From Thermobifida cellulosilytica TB100 (GTDB lineage Bacteria; Actinomycetota; Actinomycetes; Streptosporangiales; Streptosporangiaceae): a stretch of DNA of 54,462 nucleotides. The notes under the pieces are model-generated. The model ran no database searches, was not told the DNA's origin, and was given only the letters and a program-made list of their open reading frames with translations. The stretch covers positions 57,586-112,047 of the forward strand of contig NZ_KQ950188.1 of NCBI RefSeq assembly GCF_001517975.1, read 5' to 3'. The translations under genes and the position numbers were made by a program. Below are positions 15,867 to 24,792 of this stretch, in pieces. Position 1 is the first letter of the stretch. The number at the start of each line of letters is the position of its first letter.

Positions 15867-17306
15867 ATGCACACGGCAGCACCACCGACCGCCGCGACAC
15901 TGCCCGGGCGGCACAGCGAGTCCCTCGTCTGGCGCCGGGACGACTGGCGGCGGCTTCCGATCAGCCAGCAGCCCTCGTGGCCGGACCCCGCGGCCCTGGA
16001 CGCGGTCCGGAACCGGCTGGCCACCCTTCCCCCGCTGACCTCGGTCGCCGACGTCCGCCGACTGGAGGTGTCCCTGGCCAAGGCCGCGGCCGGCCGGGCC
16101 TTCCTGCTCCAGGCGGGCGACTGCGCCGAACCCATGGACGCCTCCGGAACCGCCGCGGTCCGGGGCAAGAACCGGCTGATCGGGGCCATGGCCGAGGCCA
16201 TCAGCGAGCACACCGGCCTGCCGACGGTCACCGTCGGCAGGATCGGCGGCCAGTTCGCCAAGCCCCGGTCCCGCCCCACGGAGACCGTCGACGGCCGCGA
16301 ACTGCCCGCCTTCCGCGGCGAGATGGTCAACGACCCGCGCCCCGACGCGAGGCTGCGCACCCCCGACCCGCACCGCCTCCTCGGCGCCTACCGGGCCGCC
16401 AAGGCCGTGCTCAACGAGCTGTACATCATCGCCCACGAGACGGCGGCCCGGCGGCTGCCGGACGCGTGGCCGACCCCGGCCCCCACCGCCCCCGACGACG
16501 AGGCCGCCCCGGTGCGCTCCTGGGACGGGTCCCTCCGCTCCCTCCTCGGCGGCTACGGGGAGACCCGCCGCGACCCCGACGGCGGGTGGGCGCACACGGG
16601 CCTGTGGACCAGCCACGAGGCGCTCGTCCTCGACTACGAAGAAGCGCTGGTCCGCCGCGACCCCCAGACCGGGGAGTGGTTCCTGCTCTCCACCCACCTG
16701 CCGTGGATCGGGGAGCGCACCCGCCGGCTCGACGAGGCGCACGTCGCGTTCCACGCGGGCATCGCCAACCCCGTCGGCTGCAAGATCGGCCCGACCACCA
16801 CCCCCGAGGAGGTCGTCCGGCTCTGCGAGGTCCTCAACCCCTCCCGCAAGCCGGGACGGCTCACCCTGATCTCCCGCATGGGCGCCGACGCCGTCCGCGA
16901 CCGGCTGCCCGGACTGGTCCGCGCGGTCCGGGCAGCCGGACACCCCGTGGTGTGGGTGTGCGACCCGATGCACGGCAACACCGAGCTGCTGCCCGACGGC
17001 CGCAAGACCCGCCGGGTGGCGCGGATCGCCGCCGAGATCAGGGGGTTCTTCGAGGTCCTGCGCGACGCCGGGGAGTGGCCGGGCGGCCTGCACCTGGAGG
17101 TGGCCGACGGGGACAGCGCCGAGTGCCTCGGCGAGGGCGGTCCGGCGAGCGCCGAGGAGATCGGCGACGGCTACCGGACCCTGTGCGACCCGAGGCTGAA
17201 CGAGAAGCAGTCGATCACGATCGCCGACCTGGTGGGCCGACTCCTCGCCGGAGAGGAAGGCGGTTTTGGGCCGGCAGCGGACGAAGCGGTGTGGACACGG
17301 CCGTAG
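15867..17306 (+). CDS. Class II DAHP synthase, cluster-dedicated
   Basis: The 479-residue type II 3-deoxy-D-arabino-heptulosonate 7-phosphate synthase condenses PEP and erythrose 4-phosphate, the entry to the shikimate pathway. Visible family landmarks are FLLQAGDCAEPM, TVTVGRIGGQFAKPRS, GEMVNDPRPD, NPVGCKIGPTT and WVCDPMHGNT. Plant/actinobacterial class II enzymes of this length are found as extra copies in clusters for chorismate-derived products such as phenazines. GATAGGAG precedes the ATG. Its position directly before pabAB indicates it raises chorismate supply for the products of this cluster. Confidence 0.93.
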   Translation: MHTAAPPTAATLPGRHSESLVWRRDDWRRLPISQQPSWPDPAALDAVRNRLATLPPLTSVADVRRLEVSLAKAAAGRAFLLQAGDCAEPMDASGTAAVRGKNRLIGAMAEAISEHTGLPTVTVGRIGGQFAKPRSRPTETVDGRELPAFRGEMVNDPRPDARLRTPDPHRLLGAYRAAKAVLNELYIIAHETAARRLPDAWPTPAPTAPDDEAAPVRSWDGSLRSLLGGYGETRRDPDGGWAHTGLWTSHEALVLDYEEALVRRDPQTGEWFLLSTHLPWIGERTRRLDEAHVAFHAGIANPVGCKIGPTTTPEEVVRLCEVLNPSRKPGRLTLISRMGADAVRDRLPGLVRAVRAAGHPVVWVCDPMHGNTELLPDGRKTRRVARIAAEIRGFFEVLRDAGEWPGGLHLEVADGDSAECLGEGGPASAEEIGDGYRTLCDPRLNEKQSITIADLVGRLLAGEEGGFGPAADEAVWTRP

Positions 17307-17331
17307 CGAGCCGTAGGAAGAGAGCCTCGCG

Positions 17332-19491
17332 ATGAGAACCCTCCTGATCGACAACTACGACTCCTACACCTACAACCTGTTCCAGATGATCGCCGAGGTC
17401 AACGGCGAGGAACCGACGGTCGTCACCAACGACGCCCCCGCCGCCGACCTCGACTTCGACGGGTTCGACAGCATCGTCGTCTCGCCCGGCCCCGGACGCC
17501 CCGAGCGCCCCCGGGACTTCGGCATCTCCGCGGAGGCGATCGCCCGGGCCTCCGTGCCGGTGCTGGGGGTCTGCCTGGGCCACCAGGGCATCGCCGCGAG
17601 CGAGGGGGCGGCCGTGCTCCCCGCCAAGCAGGCCCGGCACGGCTACCTGACCCGGGTCACCCACACGGGGGAGGGGCTGTTCGAGGGCATCCCGCCCGAG
17701 TTCACCGCCGTCCGGTACCACTCGCTCGCCGTCGCCGAGCCGCTGCCCGAGGCCCTGGAGGCGCTCGCCTGGGCCGAGGACGGCACCCTGATGGCGCTGC
17801 GGCACCGGAACCGGCCCCTGTGGGGCGTGCAGTTCCACCCCGAGTCCATCGAGACCGCCCACGGCCACCGCCTGCTGGAGAACTTCCGCAGGCTCGCCGC
17901 CGCGCACAACACGGCCGTCGGACGCCGCAGCGGGCGCCGGACGGCCCGGACGGGACAGCCGGAGCGGACCGCGGACCACCCCCAACTGCACGTCCGGGTG
18001 GTCGAGGCGGCCGTCGACACGCAGGCGCTGTTCACCCGCCTGTACGCCGACTCCCCGGAGCCGTCCTTCTGGCTGGACAGCTCCCGGGTCGACCCCGGCC
18101 TGTCCCGGTTCTCCTTCCTCGGCGACGCCTCCGGACCGCTGTCGGAGGTCGTCCGCTACCGCGTCGAGGAGCGGGAGGTGGAGGTCACCCGCACCGGGGA
18201 GGCCCCCCGCCGGATTCCGGGGACCGTCTTCGACTACCTCAAACGGGAGCTCGCCCGGCGCCGCGTGGACCACACCGAGCTCCCGTTCGACCTCACCTGC
18301 GGCTACGTGGGCTACTTCGGCTACGAGACGAAGGCGGACTGCGGCTCCCCGAACCGCCACCGCTCGCCGGCGCCGGACGCGGTGTGGGTGTTCGCGGACC
18401 GGTTCGTCGCGGTCGACCACCAGGAGGACGCCACCTACCTCGTCGCCATGAGCGACGGGAGCGCCGACAGCGTCGCCCAGGCCGTCGACTGGCTGGAGAA
18501 GACCGCCTCCGTGGTGCAGTTCCTCATCCGCTCCGCGCCGGAGCCGCGGCCCGCCGTGGACGACACCGCGCCCCCCGTGGACGTCGAGGCCCACCTCACG
18601 GTCGGCTGGGACCGCTACGTCGCCGACATCGGCACCTGCCAGGCCAAGCTCCTGGAGGGGGAGAGCTACGAGATCTGCCTGACCAACTCGGTGTGGCTGC
18701 CCGTCGTCGAGGACGGCTACCAGCTCTACACCCGCCTGCGCGCGGTCAACCCCGCCCCCTACAGCGCCTACCTGCGTCTCGGCGAGGACCTGGAGGTGGC
18801 CTGCTCCTCGCCCGAGCGCTTCCTCACCGTCACCCGCGACGGCGGCGTGGAGACCAAGCCCATCAAGGGCACCGCCCCCCGCGGCGCCACCCCGGAGGAG
18901 GACGCGCGGCTGCGGGACGCGCTCACCTCCAGCGCCAAGACGCGCGCGGAGAACCTCATGATCGTGGACCTGCTCCGCAACGACCTGGGGCGCGTGTGCG
19001 AGGTGGGCAGCGTCCACGTCCCCCGCCTCATGGCCACCGAGTCCTACACCACCGTCCACCAACTGGTCTCGACGATCCGCGGGCGGCTGCGCGCGGACAC
19101 CGACGCGGTCGACTGCGTGCGCGCCTGCTTCCCCGGCGGGTCCATGACCGGGGCGCCCAAGCTGCGGACCATGGAGATCATCGACGAGCTGGAGACCGAG
19201 GCGCGCGGCGTCTACTCCGGCTCCATCGGCTACCTCTCCTGCAACGGCGCAGCCGACCTCAACATCGTCATCCGCACGGCCGTGCGGATCGGGGACCGCT
19301 GGCGGGTCGGCGCGGGCGGCGCGATCGTCCTCGACTCCGACCCCCAGGAGGAGTACGAGGAGATGCTCCTCAAGGCCAACGCCCCCCCTGCGCGCCTACC
19401 GGCCCTCCGCGGCGGTGCACCGGTGAGCCCGCACACCCCCCGTCCCACCGAACCGTCCCCTGCGGCCCACACGAGAGGAGAAGCACGGTGA
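17332..19491 (+). CDS. pabAB: Fused aminodeoxychorismate synthase PabAB, altered 3' end
   Basis: The 719-residue fusion has a glutamine amidotransferase first (Cys81 in GVCLGHQ, His169 and Glu171 in FHPES), then a chorismate-binding domain. The key motif PIKGT at residues 510-514 carries the Lys of PabB, whereas anthranilate synthases have PIAGT; domain order is also that of PabAB, not PhzE. It makes 4-amino-4-deoxychorismate. The last 30 residues look wrong: seven Cs at 19382-19388 shift the frame, and one C fewer would restore a family-like end (LRAYRPSAAVHR) with a stop at 19424-19426. Either a sequencing error or a benign frameshift. Confidence 0.93.
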   Translation: MRTLLIDNYDSYTYNLFQMIAEVNGEEPTVVTNDAPAADLDFDGFDSIVVSPGPGRPERPRDFGISAEAIARASVPVLGVCLGHQGIAASEGAAVLPAKQARHGYLTRVTHTGEGLFEGIPPEFTAVRYHSLAVAEPLPEALEALAWAEDGTLMALRHRNRPLWGVQFHPESIETAHGHRLLENFRRLAAAHNTAVGRRSGRRTARTGQPERTADHPQLHVRVVEAAVDTQALFTRLYADSPEPSFWLDSSRVDPGLSRFSFLGDASGPLSEVVRYRVEEREVEVTRTGEAPRRIPGTVFDYLKRELARRRVDHTELPFDLTCGYVGYFGYETKADCGSPNRHRSPAPDAVWVFADRFVAVDHQEDATYLVAMSDGSADSVAQAVDWLEKTASVVQFLIRSAPEPRPAVDDTAPPVDVEAHLTVGWDRYVADIGTCQAKLLEGESYEICLTNSVWLPVVEDGYQLYTRLRAVNPAPYSAYLRLGEDLEVACSSPERFLTVTRDGGVETKPIKGTAPRGATPEEDARLRDALTSSAKTRAENLMIVDLLRNDLGRVCEVGSVHVPRLMATESYTTVHQLVSTIRGRLRADTDAVDCVRACFPGGSMTGAPKLRTMEIIDELETEARGVYSGSIGYLSCNGAADLNIVIRTAVRIGDRWRVGAGGAIVLDSDPQEEYEEMLLKANAPPARLPALRGGAPVSPHTPRPTEPSPAAHTRGEAR

Positions 19492-20954
19492 ACGTCTCCG
19501 CGGAGCTGGAGGCCCGCGCACGCGACTGGTCGGCGCGCCCGGCCTTCCTGGAAGGCGACCGCGTCTGGAGCCACGGCGAGGTGCACGACCTGGCGGCCCG
19601 GGCGGCCACCGTCCTCGCCGACCGGGGGGTGTCCGCGGGGACCCGGGTGCTCCTGGTCCTCCCCGACGGGATCGCCTGGGCCGTCGCCTTCCTCGCGGTC
19701 GCGCGGCTCGGCGCCACCGCGGTGCTGACCAACCCCGCCCTGCCCGCGGCCGACCACGAGTTCATCGCGGCCGACGCGCGGGTCACCCACGTCGTGACCG
19801 GGGAGGAGACCGCCGACCGGTTCGCCGACGCCACGGTGCTGCGCGGCGGGGAGCTCGTCGACGCGGCACGCCGCCACAGCCCCGGGCCCGCGCTCGACGT
19901 CGCCGGGGACACCCCGCTGTACGTCCAGTACACCTCGGGGACCACGGGACGGCCCAAGGGCGCGGTCCACCGGCACCGCGACCTCTCCTGCTACTACGAG
20001 GCGTTCGGACGGCCGCGGCTGGGACTGCGGGCCGACGACGTCACCCTGTCCGTCTCCAAGCTGTTCTTCGCCTACGGGTTCGGCAACGCCTTCGTCTTCC
20101 CCCTGTTCTCGGGCGGCTCCGCGGTGCTCACCCCCGAACGCCCCAAGCCCGCCCTGGTGGCCGAACTGGTGGAGCGGCACGGCGTCACCGTCCTGTACGG
20201 GGTGCCGTCCGCCTACGGCAACCTGGCCGCCGAGACCGACCCGTCCGCCTTCGCCGGCCTCCGGGCGGCCGTGTCGGCGGGGGAGAAGCTCACCCTCCCC
20301 TTCCACGAGCGGTTCACCGCCTTCCTCGGTGTGCCCGTCCTCGACCAGTTGGGGTCGACCGAGGCCGGGCACGCCATGTGCGCCAACGGGCTCGACTCCG
20401 ACACCCCGGGGACGATCGGCAGGCCCGTCCCCGGCTTCGAGCTCCAGGTGCGCGACAAGGACGGCACCCCGCTCCCCGACGGCGAGGCGGGCGAGCTGTG
20501 GGCGCGCGGCCCCAGCGTCATGGCCGGATACCTCAACCGCCCCGAGGAGACCGCGAAGACCCTGGTCGACGGCTGGCTGGCCACCCGCGACCGGGCGGTG
20601 CGCAACCCGGACGGCACCTACACCCACCTGGGGCGCACGGACGACCTGGAGATGGTCGGCGGGATCACCGTCTCCCCGCTGGAGGTCGAGCAGGTCCTGG
20701 CCGCCCACCCGGGCGTGCAGGAGGTGGCCGTCGCCGCGGTCGCCGACGAGCGGGGCGCGAGCAAGCTCCGCGCGTTCGTCGTCCCCAAGCCGTCGGCGCC
20801 CCCCGCCGAGACGCTCTCCGCCGAACTGATCGGCCGGGCCAGGGCCGAACTCGCCGCGTTCAAGGTGCCGCGCAGCGTCCAGGTGGTCGACGCGCTGCCG
20901 CGCACCCCGACCGGCAAGATCCAGCGCTTCCGGCTCCGCCAGGGCACCTGGTGA
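19488..20954 (+). CDS. Benzoate-CoA ligase-family enzyme (aryl-CoA ligase)
   Basis: The 488-residue ANL enzyme has P-loop YTSGTTGRPKGAVHRH, A5-like LGSTEAGHAMC, LGRTDDLEMVGG and the A10 lysine in PTGKIQRF. The sequence around TPGTIGRPVPGFELQV is typical of benzoate/4-hydroxybenzoate-CoA ligases. It should activate a benzoate as the adenylate and transfer it to CoA (or another nucleophile). GAGAGGAG precedes the GTG. It follows pabAB directly, so 4-aminobenzoate or 4-hydroxybenzoate are the likely substrates; the sequence alone does not decide. Confidence 0.88.
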   Translation: MNVSAELEARARDWSARPAFLEGDRVWSHGEVHDLAARAATVLADRGVSAGTRVLLVLPDGIAWAVAFLAVARLGATAVLTNPALPAADHEFIAADARVTHVVTGEETADRFADATVLRGGELVDAARRHSPGPALDVAGDTPLYVQYTSGTTGRPKGAVHRHRDLSCYYEAFGRPRLGLRADDVTLSVSKLFFAYGFGNAFVFPLFSGGSAVLTPERPKPALVAELVERHGVTVLYGVPSAYGNLAAETDPSAFAGLRAAVSAGEKLTLPFHERFTAFLGVPVLDQLGSTEAGHAMCANGLDSDTPGTIGRPVPGFELQVRDKDGTPLPDGEAGELWARGPSVMAGYLNRPEETAKTLVDGWLATRDRAVRNPDGTYTHLGRTDDLEMVGGITVSPLEVEQVLAAHPGVQEVAVAAVADERGASKLRAFVVPKPSAPPAETLSAELIGRARAELAAFKVPRSVQVVDALPRTPTGKIQRFRLRQGTW

Positions 20955-21011
20955 CGGACTCCGGACCACGCTCCCCTCCCCCTCCCCGACCCCTACCGAG
21001 TGAGGACCGAC

Positions 21012-22610
21012 ATGCTCCAGAAACTCCTCCCCGAACGTGCCTTCTTCCTCGGCCTGCTCTTCGAGAAGGCGGCGGCCCGCCACGGCGGCGTCCCCGTCAC
21101 CCTGGACCGGCCGCTCGACACCTTCCCCGAGCGCGGCACCAACCTCACCTACGTCGACCTCGCCGACGTCATCGACGACCTCGCGGCCCGCCTCTGGGCG
21201 GCGGGGGTCCGCCCCACGGAGCGGATCGCGGTCTACAAGAGCGCGAACTTCGACATCTCCCTGACCGTGTGCGCCGCCGCCCGGATCGGCGCCGTCCCGG
21301 TGCCGCTGTCCCCCGCGCTGAGCGGGGAGATCATCAACGAGCTCCTGCACCGGCTGGACCGCCCGTGGCTGGTCACCGACGCCGACAAGCTCGACGGGGA
21401 CCTGCGGGGCGTGGACGTGACCGGGCTGACCTCGGGTGTGCTGCTCGCCGGGACCAGGCCGCACGAGGCCGGCCGCTCCCTGGTCGACCTGGCCGGAGCC
21501 CCCCGCCGCGCCCCGGTGCGGATGCACCCGACCCAGCCGGCGCTCATCACCCACACCTCCGGGACGACCGGCGTCTCCAAGCTCATGGTGCACACCGCCC
21601 AGACCCTCTTCCACCGCCTGCTGCCCCAGCAGGTCATCGCCTGGCCGGTGCGCGGCAAGGAGCGGGTGGCGCTGTGCATGTCGTTCGTGCACTCCCGCTT
21701 CTTCCACTCCCTGGGGGTGTTCGTCAACTACGGCAACCCGATGGACATCCTCGTCGACCCCGACCCCGACTCCGTCGGGCCGATCTTCACCCGCACCCGA
21801 CCCGGCCTGGTCGAGACCCACCCCAACAACTTCATCCAGTGGGAGGACCTGGTCGACGCCCCCGGCTCGCCCCTGGCCAGCGTCCGCTACTACAGCACCA
21901 CCTTCGACGCCATCCACCCGCGCACCATCCAGCGGCTGCTGGGCGCCTCCCGCCGCAAGAGCCCGCTCATGGTGCAGCTCTACGGGCAGAGCGAGACCGG
22001 CCCGATCTCCGGGTGGTGGTACACGACCAAGAGCGCACAGACCACCGACGGCCGCTGCGTCGGCATCCCCCTCCCCGGCTTCATCAGGGTCCGGGTCGTC
22101 GGACCGGACGGCAAGCCCGTACGCAGAGGGCGCATCGGCCACCTGGAGGTGCGCAGCCGCGGCCGGGTGCTCACCTACCTCGGGGAGGACGAGCGCTACC
22201 GCAGCCAGCTCACCGGCTCCTGGTGGCGCCTGGGCGACATGGGCTACCTCAACCGGTGGGGTCTGCTCTTCCTGACCGACCGCGACATCGACAAGATCGA
22301 CAGCGTCGACAGCAACCTCGAAGTGGAGGACGTGCTGCTGTCCCGGCTGGAGGAGCTGCTGGAGATCGTGATCGTCGCCTCCCCCTCCGGCGAGCCCGTC
22401 CCCGTCGTGGCCACCCGCCGGGACGCGCCCATCGACATGGACCGCTGGAAGGAGGCCGTCCGCGACCTGCCGCCCCTGACCGAGCCGGTGCAGGTACGGT
22501 TCACCGACCTGCCGCGCACGTCGACGTGGAAGGTCCAGCGGGTCCAGATCCGCAGGATGTTCGAGGAGGGGACCCTCCCCGTCATCAACCGGGAGACGCC
22601 GGTCGACTGA
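21012..22610 (+). CDS. Second ANL-superfamily ligase, divergent
   Basis: The 532-residue AMP-forming enzyme has P-loop ITHTSGTTGVSKLMVH (Ser where the usual Pro precedes Lys), GQSETGPISGWW as the A5 region, LGDMGYLN, and a C-terminal region TSTWKVQRVQI whose Lys aligns with the catalytic A10 Lys although the usual Gly before it is Trp. Such deviations occur in ANL enzymes that use amine acceptors instead of CoA. GAGGA lies six bases before ATG 21012. With no NRPS or acyltransferase in the cluster, this protein is a candidate for joining the two aryl building blocks. That is inference. Confidence 0.85.
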   Translation: MLQKLLPERAFFLGLLFEKAAARHGGVPVTLDRPLDTFPERGTNLTYVDLADVIDDLAARLWAAGVRPTERIAVYKSANFDISLTVCAAARIGAVPVPLSPALSGEIINELLHRLDRPWLVTDADKLDGDLRGVDVTGLTSGVLLAGTRPHEAGRSLVDLAGAPRRAPVRMHPTQPALITHTSGTTGVSKLMVHTAQTLFHRLLPQQVIAWPVRGKERVALCMSFVHSRFFHSLGVFVNYGNPMDILVDPDPDSVGPIFTRTRPGLVETHPNNFIQWEDLVDAPGSPLASVRYYSTTFDAIHPRTIQRLLGASRRKSPLMVQLYGQSETGPISGWWYTTKSAQTTDGRCVGIPLPGFIRVRVVGPDGKPVRRGRIGHLEVRSRGRVLTYLGEDERYRSQLTGSWWRLGDMGYLNRWGLLFLTDRDIDKIDSVDSNLEVEDVLLSRLEELLEIVIVASPSGEPVPVVATRRDAPIDMDRWKEAVRDLPPLTEPVQVRFTDLPRTSTWKVQRVQIRRMFEEGTLPVINRETPVD

Positions 22611-22616
22611 CCCCGC

Positions 22617-22645
22617 CCGGGAGGGAGGGCGGCCCTCCCTCCCGG
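22617..22645. terminator. 13-bp hairpin between ligase and second monooxygenase
   Basis: CCGGGAGGGAGGG at 22617-22629 pairs perfectly with 22633-22645 around a 3-base loop, 7 bases after the ligase stop. It may attenuate read-through into the last two genes. Confidence 0.55.
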
Positions 22646-22681
22646 CCCATCCCACCGGAAGGCCGCGTGAGAAAGGCAGAC

Positions 22682-23908
22682 ATGGACACTGAGAAGGAGA
22701 GTGCGCAACGCCGCCCCGTCCTGGTGGTCGGGGCCGGGCCGGTGGGGCTCACGGCGGCGCTGGCGCTGCGGAGCTCGGGCCTGCCGGTCACCGTGCTGGA
22801 AGCCGAGTCCGAGGACCGGGTCCGCCCCGGGAGCCGGGCGCTCTACCTGCACCGGGAGTCGCTCCAGTTGCTCGGACAGATCTGCCCGGAGGCGGCGCGC
22901 AGCATCATCGACCACGGGGTGGTCTGGTCGACCAGGCGCACCCTGTACCGGGGACGGGAGGTCTTCAGCCGGACCTACCCGTCGCCGCCCCGGGGGAGCC
23001 TGCCCCCCTTCACCAGCCTCCGCCAGGTGGAGACCGAGCGGTACCTGATGCGCGAGTGCCGCGCCGCGGGGGTGGAGTTCGTCTGGGACTCCGAGGTCGT
23101 GGACGTCGAGAGCACGCCCGAGGAGGTGCGGCTGAGGACCGCGGCGGGCGCGCAGTGGCGGGCCGAGTACGTGGTCGCCGCCGACGGGGCCCGGTCGGGG
23201 GTGCGCCGCTCCCTCGGCATCGAGCTCCAGGGCGAGCGGTCCAACGCCTTCCACGTCGTGGTGGACGTCGAGGAGGACCCGGCGGACCCGCTTCCGCTGG
23301 AGCGCGTCTTCCACTACGAGCACCCCGGCCTGGACGGGCGGAGCGTGATGCGGGTGCCGTTCGCGGGCGGCTTCCAGCTCGACCTGCAGTGCAAGGACGA
23401 CGACGATCCCGACGAGTACGCGGACGAGGACGCGGTGCGCCGGTGGATGACGCGCGTCGTCCCCGACAGGTACGCCGACCGCCTGCTGTGGGTGTCCCGG
23501 TACCGGTTCCTCAAGGTGGTCGCCGAGTCGTTCACCGACCGGAACCGGCGGGTACTGCTGGTCGGCGAGTCCTGCCACCTCTTCCCGCCGTTCGGGGCGC
23601 GCGGCCTGAACAGCGGGATCGCCGACGCGGTGGCGGCGGCCTCGGCGGTCGCCGAGGCGCTGGGACGGTCCGACGCCCGGGAGCTCCCCGTCGACGACTT
23701 CGCCCGGCGGCGCCGCGAGGCGGCGCTCTTCAACTGCCGGGCGGCCGGGGCGGCACTGGACCACCTGCGGCCCAAGAGCCGCACCCGCCGGCTCGGGCAG
23801 TCGGTGGCGGCCCGGCTGGCCCCCCTGGTGCCGGCGTGCGGCGCCTGGCTGGAGTACGCGCCCTACGGCCCCCGCACCGGGGCCGCCGTCGCGAGCGGGC
23901 GGTACTGA
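22682..23908 (+). CDS. FAD-dependent aromatic-ring monooxygenase (second paralogue)
   Basis: The 408-residue class A flavoprotein hydroxylase has motifs VVGAGPVGLTAALAL, VVAADGARSGVRR and LLVGESCHLFPPFGARGLN; the usual GD of the third motif is GE, as in its paralogue at 9077. The two share most landmarks across their length, so one arose by duplication of the other. This copy lies two bases before pabC, which suggests 4-aminobenzoate or an activated form as substrate. Ring hydroxylation or hydroxylative decarboxylation to an aminophenol are both possible for this family. Confidence 0.88.
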   Translation: MDTEKESAQRRPVLVVGAGPVGLTAALALRSSGLPVTVLEAESEDRVRPGSRALYLHRESLQLLGQICPEAARSIIDHGVVWSTRRTLYRGREVFSRTYPSPPRGSLPPFTSLRQVETERYLMRECRAAGVEFVWDSEVVDVESTPEEVRLRTAAGAQWRAEYVVAADGARSGVRRSLGIELQGERSNAFHVVVDVEEDPADPLPLERVFHYEHPGLDGRSVMRVPFAGGFQLDLQCKDDDDPDEYADEDAVRRWMTRVVPDRYADRLLWVSRYRFLKVVAESFTDRNRRVLLVGESCHLFPPFGARGLNSGIADAVAAASAVAEALGRSDARELPVDDFARRRREAALFNCRAAGAALDHLRPKSRTRRLGQSVAARLAPLVPACGAWLEYAPYGPRTGAAVASGRY

Positions 23909-23910
23909 CC

Positions 23911-24705
23911 ATGGCGGCGAACATCGCACTGGCCCGCCGCCTGGCGTGGTCCCCCGGCACGGGGCTGCGGGAGGAGAACGAGCACGGGCTGCCCCTGCTC
24001 GCCGCCGACTCCTGGCTCGTGGCCGACGGCGAGGTGCGGGCCCTCGACCGGCACCGGTCCCGGTTCGCCCGGGCCTGCGCGGAGCGGGGCGGGCTCGACC
24101 CGCGGACCTTCGACGGGTTCTGGGCGGACGTGGTCGCCGCGCTGCCCCGGCAGGGCGACTGGTTCCCCCGGGTCGAGCTGGTCCGCGGGGAGCGGCCCCG
24201 CCTGGGCCTGCTCCTCCGCCCGGCCCCAGCCCGCGGCACCCGCATCCGCGTCCTGTGCTGGGACGGCCCCGACCCGCGCCGGCACCCCCGGGTGAAGGGG
24301 CCGGACCTGTCGGCACTGGCGGAGGTGCGGGAGCGGGCGATCCGCAGCGGAGCCGACGACGCGCTGCTGACCACGGACGACGGCGTGCTGACCGAGTCGA
24401 CGACCAGCGCGCTGCTGTGGTGGGAGGGGGACGACCTGTGCGTCCCGCCCCCCGACCTGGACGTCCTGCCCAGCGTCACCGCGGGGCTGATCGTCGAGCA
24501 CGCCCGCGAGCTGGGGGTGGCGGTCAGGCACCGCAGGGCGACCCCGTCCCGCCTGGACGGCCGCGAGACCTGGCTGGTGAACGCGCTCCACGGCATCCGC
24601 GTGGTCACCGAGTGGGTCGGGGCCCCGGTGCGCGCGGGAGCCGGGCAGCGGGCGCCGCAGTGGCGCGCCCGCCTGGACGCCCTGCGCCGACCGCTGCCCT
24701 GGTGA
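23911..24705 (+). CDS. pabC: Aminodeoxychorismate lyase PabC-like (class IV aminotransferase fold)
   Basis: The 264-residue PLP enzyme is of fold type IV. The predicted PLP lysine is Lys129 in HPRVKGPDL; downstream are LLTTDDGVLTESTTSALLWW and LPSVTAGLIVEHA, matching the ADC-lyase/branched-chain aminotransferase pattern. With PabAB it completes conversion of chorismate to 4-aminobenzoate plus pyruvate. It starts two bases after the monooxygenase stop and ends the operon before a strong terminator. A second, housekeeping pabC is presumably elsewhere in the genome. Confidence 0.85.
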   Translation: MAANIALARRLAWSPGTGLREENEHGLPLLAADSWLVADGEVRALDRHRSRFARACAERGGLDPRTFDGFWADVVAALPRQGDWFPRVELVRGERPRLGLLLRPAPARGTRIRVLCWDGPDPRRHPRVKGPDLSALAEVRERAIRSGADDALLTTDDGVLTESTTSALLWWEGDDLCVPPPDLDVLPSVTAGLIVEHARELGVAVRHRRATPSRLDGRETWLVNALHGIRVVTEWVGAPVRAGAGQRAPQWRARLDALRRPLPW

Positions 24706-24732
24706 CAGACCATCCTGGGAGAGGAGAGAGAA

Positions 24733-24765
24733 GGAGGCCGCCCCCGCGGCGCGGGGGCGGCCTCC
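24733..24765. terminator. Perfect 15-bp terminator ending the cluster
   Basis: GGAGGCCGCCCCCGC at 24733-24747 pairs with 24751-24765 around GGC. It lies between convergent genes and marks the right limit of the aryl-acid operon. Confidence 0.8.
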
Positions 24766-24792
24766 GCACTCCGGTGCCGGACGGCGGGGCGG

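Noticed and set aside
14349-17354. 1001-residue open frame on the minus strand (and similar long antisense frames, e.g. 19230-22655)
   Set aside because: They lie opposite clear enzymes (LuxC-like, DAHP synthase, PabAB, ligases), have repetitive Val/Gly/Arg/Asp composition typical of antisense of high-GC genes, and show no family motif.
15867-19491. Phenazine biosynthesis (DAHP synthase plus PhzE-like enzyme)
   Set aside because: No PhzB, PhzD, PhzF or PhzG genes are present, the amidotransferase is N-terminal and the PIKGT motif marks an ADC synthase.
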